A stretch of DNA of 64,000 nucleotides from Macrobrachium rosenbergii (lineage: Eukaryota; Arthropoda; Malacostraca; Decapoda; Palaemonidae), in contig NC_089755.1 in the NCBI RefSeq assembly GCF_040412425.1, positions 53,504,298 to 53,568,297 on the forward strand, written 5' to 3'. The notes below the pieces were generated by a model. It ran no database searches, was not told where the DNA came from, and saw only the letters and a program-made list of their open reading frames with translations. Positions 12,249-21,755 of this stretch are shown here, piece after piece. The position numbers were made by a program, and so were the translations under genes. The stretch's first letter is position 1, and each line of letters begins with the position of its first letter.

Positions 12249-12659
12249 CCTATAAATTATAAAATCATTTTGCTGGCAAGGCATTGAAAGATAATCAGTC
12301 TGTCCCTGAGGTGAATAACACCATCTGTTCTACTTCTCTCGGGGCACATATACGCTGCGATAAGCGTGAGAATATTTTATTGCGAATCATCCAGGTTACT
12401 TAAAGAGATGCGTCGAGTGACGGTTATTCTACACCCAGGTGCCGATGAAGACACAGGTACTGTTCTGCTTCCTGAGATTTCTATGATTGGTCTTTTCTTG
12501 TTCAAATAGAACTGGTTTATAGCGGTATATTTTCCAGAATGTTTTTGTAGCTTGAACGAGTGTGTGTATATATATATATATACGTATATGTATATATACA
12601 GATGTTCGGGCAAGCAGGGGGCAAAGTTGAATTCCCTAACCACTCCTTTCTTGGCAGTT

Positions 12660-12750
12660 ATGGAGCCAAAACTGAGTTCCATCTTTGCCTTGGCGCTAAC
12701 GATAGCAGCGGCTGTCTGTTGTCAGGCAGCCACTCCGGAGAGACTATCAG
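12660..12750 (+). CDS. vanin-like: Vanin-like exon 1 (start codon and signal peptide)
   Basis: Encodes MEPKLSSIFALALTIAAAVC followed by CQAATPERLS, a classic signal peptide with likely cleavage after CCQA. The donor CAG|GTAAGT at 12750/12751 is near perfect and leaves phase 1. Just upstream, CCTAAC, a pyrimidine run and GGCAG at 12653-12657 look like a branch point and acceptor, so the exon probably begins at 12658 with TTATGG and a 5' untranslated exon lies further upstream. An in-frame ATG at 12552 sits in TA-repeat-derived sequence and I do not take it as the start. Confidence 0.9.
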
Positions 12751-15700
12751 GTAAGTGGTCACTGAGGCTGTTGAAATTGCAGTTTCAAGTTGCATAACTG
12801 CTGCGAATCCATTGCCTTCTTCTTCTTCTTCTTCTTCTTCGCCTTACATGAAATGTTGATCCCTGTGTCTTCAGTGAATGTTAGTGTAATATGTAACGTA
12901 AATACAGAATCTACAAATCATTTCAATCGATCTATAATGTTACTGAATAACTCTCCCGCCCCAAAACATTTCAGTCGATGTATAATGTTATCTGACTTCA
13001 TCATGCCCATTTACAAACGGGAAACTAAAATTACGTTTATATATCAAGTTGGCCTTGTACCAGAATGGCGTCCTCCGCCTCGATGAGCAAACTAAGATGA
13101 GAGGAAACTTAAAGACCTCGTTTTGCCCTCCATTTCCCCCCAGACGACGTCTTGGCCGCTAAAGATAGGGGCATCAAAGTGACGTACGTGGGAGCCGTAC
13201 TGGAATACGAACCGTACGTTGACTGGAAAGACGGAGGCGAAGAGATAGTCCGGGAGAACTCCAGGATAATCGCCGAATACGCAGCTGAGGCCAAGACGAA
13301 GGTCTGTTGATTGTCTTGTCTCTCGTCAGAGCTGTCAAGGCTTTGATTGATGACAAAAAGGTGCCAGGGGATTTAGAATTCGTCCGTCATCTCATGTACG
13401 ATCACCGTTGGGGGTTGGGGGGCGGGGGGGAAGTAGGGCCGTCGGTGCGCCTCAAGCCGGAGTTACTCAAGGTTCTTAGCGGCGTCCCTTCGGCCCGTAG
13501 CTGCAGCCCTTTCCATTCCTTTTTTTTTTTTTTTGTACCTCAAGTTCACTTGATTATATAGTTTGATGTATTCTGAAGCTTGATTATTAAGTTTACAGTG
13601 CTGTATTCTGATACTTGATTGTAGAGTTTATTGTTCTCTGAAACTTGATCATAGAGTTTTTTGTATTCTGAAGCTTGGTTTCATTATCTCCGTGGGAAGG
13701 TCAGTGACAGTACACATCTTGCTGAAGATGTAAATACAACAGATGTTTGCTTTATAAAACTTATCATCATCTCAGTTTGTCAGCCAGCATCGACAGAACC
13801 GCTTTTCTTTAATGTCCATATCGATAAGAGAAAAAAAAAATTGTATTTCGTTGTCATGTGAAGACCACAGAAGATGAATCATTGTGACTCTGATAAAGAG
13901 AAATGAGTACTTAAAAAAGATAAAAAGGTCTGAATGGACAGTAATAATTAATTGCTTTATGTGTTGTGGTGCTTATTTCTTTTAGATTTTTTTTATTCAT
14001 TTTCTTTTGTTGCATTCTCAAGGGCGCGGACATCCTCGTAGCACCGGAGTATGGCCTGACCGGATTGGATATGCACTTTCTGCAACCGGAGGAAATGTTC
14101 TCCTTGATGCAATACGTCCCTGATCCAGGTCTCGGCGTCGTGCCCTGCACTACGCCAGTGGACCCAGCAAATGTCGTTGTTAGTATTCACACTAGCTTTA
14201 TCTTTTCCTGCTTTGGGATATTTGATGCTTGCAATGCCGATTTTCTTCCTGAGGTTCTCATTCAATAAGAGAAATCTCTCATGCTTTTTTAGAATTGGAT
14301 CTCTCCATATGTCATCAATTGTAAATTGTGTTGTATCTTACATCCTAATAAGTTTCGTTTGTTATGATAATAATCTGTCCTTCTTGAGAAATTCGGCTGT
14401 TTCGTCAACTCCGCAGTAAGCAATGGCTTCGTTTATTTATTAAAATATTACTGAAATAGGGAAAAATCAGGCACTCTCAACATTCTTGTTACAGCAGATC
14501 AAAAGTTCAACCTTAATTTTTTTTTTTTTAAGAAGGGTAGGCAGTTAGCAGAGATCAATTTGTGTGTTGTTTTTGCAGGCCGTTCAAGGTTTAAGAAATC
14601 AATTTGTGTGTTGTTTTTGCAGGCCGTTCCAGACTTAAGAAATCAATTAGTATCTTGTTTTTGCAGGCCGTTCCAGACTTAAGAAATCAATTAGTATCTT
14701 GTTTTTGCAGGCCGTTCCAGACTTAAGAAATCAATTAGTATCTTGTTTTTCAGACTTAGTATCTTGTTTTGTTTTGCAGGCCGTTCCAGACTTAAGAAAT
14801 CAATTAGTATCTTGTTTTTGCAGGCCGTTCCAGACTTAAGAAATCAATTAGTATCTTGTTTTTGCAGGCCGTTCCAGACTTAAGAAATCAATTAGTATCT
14901 TGTTTTTGCAGGCCGTTCCAGACTTAAGAAATCAATTAGTATCTTGTTTTTGCAGGCCGTTCCAGACTTAAGAAATCAATTAGTATCTTGTTTTTGCAGG
15001 CCGTTCCAGACTTAAGAAATCAATTAGTATCTTGTTTTTGCAGGCCGTTCCAGACTTAAGAAATCAATTAGTATCTTGTTTTTCCAGGCCGTTCAAGACT
15101 CAAGAAACCATTTTGTGTGTTGTTTTTGCAGGCCGTTCAAGACTCAAGAAACCATTTTGTGTGTTGTTTTTGCAGGCCGTTCAAGGCTTAAGAAACCAAT
15201 TTGTGCGTTGTTCTTCCAGGCCATTCAAGACTTAAGGAATCAATTCACGTGTTGCATATAGGTACATCAATTCGCGTGTCGTTTTTGCATGCCGTTTGAA
15301 TCTTGAGAAGAAGCCTATTTGCTTGTTGTTCTTCCAGGCCGTTCGAAACTTGAGTTGCTCTGCCGTCGAGAACAAGATGTACATCGTGGTGGGTGTTGCA
15401 GAGGCCAGCCCTTGCTCCCCAGACGTCCGAAACCCCTACAACAATGCCATGGACACTTCGAGGGACTGCCCCAAATCGGGCTATATCCACTACAACACCC
15501 AGGTTGTTTTCGACAGAAATGGAGTTGTGATTGCAAGGTATAGTGGTGTGATTGTGAGGTACTGTGGTGTGATTGCAAGGTATAGTGGTGTGATTGCTAG
15601 GTAAAGTGGTGTGATTGCAAGGTATAGTGGTGTGATTGTAAGGTACTGTGGTGTGATTGCAAGGTATAGTGGTGTGATTACTAGGTATAGTGGTGTGAGT

Positions 15701-16839
15701 GCAAGGTACTATGGTGTGGTTACTGTACATCGTATAGTGGTGTAATTGCAAGGTATAGTGGTGTGATTGAAAGGTATAGTGGTGTAATTGCAAGGTATAG
15801 TGGTGTCATTGCAAGCTATAGTGGTTTCATTGCAAGGTACAGTGGTGTGAGTCCAAGGTGTAGTGGTGTCATTGCAAGGTACAGTGGTGTGATTGCAAGG
15901 TATAGTGGTGTCATTGCAAGGTGTAGTGGTGTGATTGCAAGGTATAGTGGTATGATTGCAAGGTATAGTGGTGTGATTGCAAGGTATAGTGGTGTCATTG
16001 CAAGGTACAGTGTTGTGATTACAAGGTGTTGTGGTGTCATTGCAAGGTATTGTGGTGTCATTGCAAGGTATTGTGGTGTGATTGCAAGGTACAGTGTTGT
16101 GACTGCAAGGTATAGTGGTGTCATTACAAGGTACAGTGGTGTCATTGCAAGGTATAGTGGTGTCGTTGCAAGGTACAGTGGTGTGAGTGCAAGGTATAGT
16201 GGTGTCATTGCAAGGTATAGTGGTGTCATTGCAAGGTATAGTGGTGTCATTGCAAGGTATTGTGGTGTAATTGCAAGGTACAGTGGTGTGATTGCAAGGT
16301 AGTGGTGTTATTGCAAGGTATTGTGGTGTGATTGCAAGGTACAGTGGTGTGATTGCAAGGTACAGTGGTGTGATTGCAAGGTATAGTGGTGTAATTGCAA
16401 GGTATAGTGGTGTCATTGCAAGGTATTGTGGTGTGATTGCAAGGTACAGTGGTGTGATTGCAAGGTATAGTGGTGTAATTGCAAGGCATTGTGGTGTGAT
16501 TGCAAGGTACTTCCTATTACTTTACGTTACTTCTTTCATATGAACGCCACAATATTTTTTGGAAGTTCGAATTACTGTCAGTTTCCCGTTCCGCGCCGAA
16601 AGACCTCATCAGAGGTCGTCGCAACGCTTTCCGTTTCAGGTCTGAATGACCTCGTGGGTCCCAGCGCTTGACATTTGGCCTAAATTCTATATTCCTTCTT
16701 CCTTTGCAGATACAGAAAGAAAAATCTGTTCGTGGAGCCATCGTTTTACCCTGGGTTGGAACCTGATGAAAGCGCCCTTTTCACGACCGATTTCAACGTC
16801 ACGTTTACGCTACAGGTGGGAAAAGAGGCTGTTCTTGGG

Positions 16840-16897
<58 letters not shown>

Positions 16898-16974
16898 ACA
16901 CAAGGCTCCACATGTATTGCAAAACCTGTATGATACAAGCAGTGTGATGAGTGTGAGTATATTGTAACGCCCTC

Positions 16975-17057
<83 letters not shown>

Positions 17058-17392
17058 CAAGGTTTCACCTGTATTGCAAAACCTGTTAATTAACCTTTCA
17101 GGGGAGTGATCTACACTTTTACTAACGAAATGGCAAAGGTATATATTAGCCTGTTTATAACGCAGACAACATTTTTTTTTTTTGAGCAAATGTTTTGATC
17201 CCAAATTACTTCTGTTATTACAGGTCTTCTTTATAGATCCTACCCACGTCAAGGGTCGGACTGCAAAAATAAATAAATAAATAAATAAAAAAATAAAATA
17301 AAATAACCGACCTGTATTTTTTCTGTGTGAGCTCTTGAGTAAAATTATGAATCTGTATAAAAATCTGTAAAGCTTTCATAGGTTTGTGCATT

Positions 17393-17434
<42 letters not shown>

Positions 17435-17561
17435 CTCATAATCACACAAGTCACTGAAATGAAGAAATCCGCAATGATATTGTAAATACATATTAAAAAC
17501 ATATCTAAAATTTATGTTTTTAGTATATATTTCCACTAACAGAATCGTGGTTTTTTTCACA

Positions 17562-17601
<40 letters not shown>

Positions 17602-20600
17602 TTCATACATTTGATTTGGCGGAGTTTTTAATTATGCATACTTGAAACGTCAGTTGTGTAGATATTTGAAACGTCAGTTTATAGATACTTGAAACGTCAG
17701 TTGTATAGATATTTGAAACGTCAGTTGTATAGAGACTTGAAACGTCAGTTGTATAGATATTTGAAACGTCAGTTTATAGATACTGAAAACATCAGTTTTA
17801 TAGATACTGTAATATCAGTTGTGTAGGTGCTTAAAACGTCAGTTGTATAGATACTATTTAGTTGTATAGATGCTTAAGAGGTCAGTTGTATAGATACTAT
17901 ATCAGTTGTATAAATGCTTAAAAGGTCAGCTGTATAGATACTGTATCAGTTGTATAGATGCTTGAAAGGTCAGTTGTATAGATATTTTATCATTTGTATA
18001 AATGCTTGAAAGGTCAGTCGTATAGATACTGTATCAGTTGTATAGATGCTTGAAAGGTCAGTTGTATAGATACTCTATCAGCTGTATAGGTGCTTGAAAG
18101 GTCAGTTGTATAGATACTGTTCAGTTGTATAGATGTTTGAAAGGTCAGTTGTATAGATACTGTATCAGTTGTATAAATGCTTGAAAGGTCAGTCGTATAG
18201 ATACTGTATCAGTTGTATAAATGCTTGAAAGGTCAGTCGTATAGATACTGTATCAGTTGTATAGATGCTTGAAGGGTCAGTCGTATAGATACTGTATCAG
18301 TTGTATAGATGCTTGAAAGGTCAGTTGTATAGATACTGTATCAGTTGTATAGATGCTTGAAAGGTCAGTTGTATAGATACTGTATCAGTTGTATAGATAC
18401 TTGAAAGGTCAGTTGTATAGATACTGTATCAGTTGTATAGATGCTTGAAAGGTCAGTTGTATAGATACTGTATCAGTTGTATAGATGCTTGAAAGGTCAG
18501 TTGTATAGATAATCTGTCGGTTGTATAAATGCTTGAAAGGTCAGTCGTATAGATACTGTATCAGTTGTATAGATGCTTGAAAGGTCAGTTGTATAGATAA
18601 TCTGTCGGTTGTATAGATGCTTGAAAGGTCAGTTGTATAGATACTGTATCAATTGTATAGATGCTTGAAAGGTCAGTCGTATAGATACTGTATCAGTTGT
18701 ATAGATGCTTGAAAGGTCAGTTGTATAGATACTGTATCAGTTGTATAGATGCTTGAAAGGTCAGTTGTATAGATACTGTATCAGTTGTATAGATGCTTGA
18801 AAGGTCAGTTGTATAGATACAGTGTAGATCTTGAAAGGTCAGTTGTATAGATACTGTATCAGTTGTATAGATGCTTGAAAGGTCAGTCATATAGATACTG
18901 TATCAGTTGTATAGATGCTTGAAAGGTCAGTCGTATAGATACTGTATTAGTTGTATAGATGCTTGAAAGGTCAGTTGTATAGATAATCTGTCGGTTGTAT
19001 AAATGCTTGAAAGGTCAGTCGTATAGATACTGTATCAGTTGTATAGATGCTTGAAAGGTCAGTCGTATAGATACTGTATCAGTTGTATAGATGCTTGAAA
19101 GGTCAGTCGTATAGATACTGTATCAGTTGTATAAATGCTTGAAAGGTCAGTCGTATAGATACTGTATCAGTTGTATAGATGCTTGAAAGGTCAGTTGTAT
19201 AGATAATCTGTCGGTTGTATAAATGCTTGAAAGGTCAGTGGTATAGATACTGTATCAGTTGTATAGATGCTTGAAAGGTCAGTTGTATAGATACTGTATC
19301 AGTTGTATAGGTGCTTGAAAGGTCAGTTGTATAGATAATGTATCAGTTGTATAGATGCTTGAAAGGCCAGTTGTATAGATACTCTATCAGCTGTATAGAT
19401 GCTTGAAAGGTCAGTTGTATAGATACTCTATCAGTTGTATAGATGCTTGAAAGGTCAGTTGTATAGATAATCTGTCGGTTGTATAAATGCTTGAAAGGTC
19501 AGTTGTATAGATACTGTATCAGTTGTATAGATGCTTGAAAGGTCAGTTGTATAGATAATGTATCAGTTGTATAGATGCTTGAAAGGTCAGTTGTATAGAT
19601 ACTCTATCAGCTGTATAGATGCTTGAAAGGTCAGTTGTATAGATACTCTATCAGCTGTATAGATGCTTGAAAGGTCAGTTGTATAGATAATCTGTCGGTT
19701 GTATAAATGCTTGAAAGGTCAGTCGTATAGATACTGTATCAGTTGTATAGATGCTTGAAAGGTCAGTTGTATAGATAATCTGTCGGTTGTATAAATGCTT
19801 GAAAGGTCAGTCGTATAGATACTGTATCAGTTGTATAGATGCTTGAAAGGTCAGTTGTATAGATAATCTGTCGGTTGTATAAATGCTTGAAAGGTCAGTT
19901 GTATAGATAATCTGTCGGTTGTATAAATGCTTGAAAGGTCAGTCGTATAGATACTGTATCAGTTGTATAGATGCTTGAAAGGTCAGTTGTATAGATAATG
20001 TATCAGTTGTATAGATGCTTGAAAGGTCAGTTGTATAGATACTCTATCAGTTGTATAGATGCTTGAAAGGTCAGTCGTATAGATACTGTATCAGTTGTAT
20101 AGATGCTTGAAAGGTCAGTTGTATAGATAATGTATCAGTTGTATAGATGCTTGAAAGGTCAGTTGTATAGATACTGTATCAGTTGTATAGATGCTTGAAA
20201 GGTCAGTTGTATAGATACTCTATCAGTTGTATAGATGCTTGAAAGGTCAGTTGTATAGATGCTTGAAAGGTCAGTTGTATAGATAATGTATCAGTTGTAT
20301 AGATGCTTGAAAGGTCAGTTGTATAGATAATGTATCAGTTGTATAGATGCTTGAAAGGTCAGTTGTATAGATAATGTATCAGTTGTATAGATGCTTGAAA
20401 GGTCAGTTGTATAGATACTCTATCAGTTGTATAGATGCTTGAAAGGTCAGTTGTATAGATAATCTGTCGGTTGTATAAATGCTTGAAAGGTCAGTCGTAT
20501 AGATACTGTATCAGTTGTATAGATGCTTGAAAGGTCAGTTGTATAGATAATGTATCAGTTGTATAGATGCTTGAAAGGCCAGTTGTATAGATACTCTATC

Positions 20601-21699
20601 AGCTGTATAGATGCTTGAAAGGTCAGTTGTATAGATACTCTATCAGCTGTATAGATGCTTGAAAGGTCAGTTGTATAGATAATCTGTCGGTTGTATAAAT
20701 GCTTGAAAGGTCAGTCGTATAGATACTGTATCAGTTGTATAGATGCTTGAAAGGTCAGTTGTATAGATAATCTGTCGGTTGTATAAATGCTTGAAAGGTC
20801 AGTCGTATAGATACTGTATCAGTTGTATAGATGCTTGAAAGGTCAGTTGTATAGATAATCTGTCGGTTGTATAAATGCTTGAAAGGTCAGTCGTATAGAT
20901 ACTGTATCAGTTGTATAGATGCTTGAAAGGTCAGTTGTATAGATACTGTATCAGTTGTATAGATGCTTGAAAGGTCAGTCGTATAGATACTGTATCAGTT
21001 GTATAGATGCTTGAAAGGTCAGTTGTATAGATACTCTATCAGCTGTATAGGTGCTTGAAAGGTCAGTTGTATAGATACTGTATCAGTTGTATAGATGCTT
21101 GAAAGGTCAGTTGTATAGATACTCTATCAGTTGTATAAATGCTTGAAAGGTCAGTCGTATAGATACTGTATCAGTTGTATAAATGCTTGAAAGGTCAGTC
21201 GTATAGATACTGTATCAGTTGTATAGATGCTTGAAAGGTCAGTTGTATAGATACCGTATCAGCTGTATAGGTGCTTGAAAGGTCAGTTGTATAGATACTG
21301 TAACATCAGTTACACAGAGTTTATGTTCAATGTCTGTGTTGCCTGATTTAAATAAGTAAAATAATTCCACATTTTTAACAGCCTGTAGAAAAAGGTCATT
21401 CGTGATAATTGCGAATTTTAATAAACATTCATTTCCTCCCCATTTTAGGTGAATTGAAAATGAGGTGCATTCCTCAAGATAGATGATTTCTTGATAAGTT
21501 CTGTGGACTGAGGAGAGCAAACATTTTTCTTCTTACTGTTGCAGATTTGCTTCGACATTGCCTTCCTGCATCCTGGGTGGTTCAATGTTCTAAAGTACAG
21601 TGTACATGACGTGGCCATGAGTACGGCTTGGATTGATATTCTTCCTTTCTACCTAGGTAATGAAAAAACATTGTTGTATATGTATATATAAATGTACAC

Positions 21700-21755
<56 letters not shown>

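Noticed and set aside
12552..12659. Extension of the vanin-like start to the in-frame ATG at 12552
   Set aside because: It would put TA-repeat-derived YIYIYTYMYIY sequence ahead of a well-formed signal peptide, and an acceptor-like site lies just before the ATG at 12660.
15709..16416. Long open frames on both strands (up to 235 codons) of NHTTIPC- or GVIARYS-type repeats
   Set aside because: They arise because a 21-bp repeat without stops is open in several frames; they sit in intron 4.
14567..21320. CRISPR-like appearance of regularly spaced repeats
   Set aside because: Units are directly adjoining with no unique spacers, the arrays are intronic, and the genome is eukaryotic.
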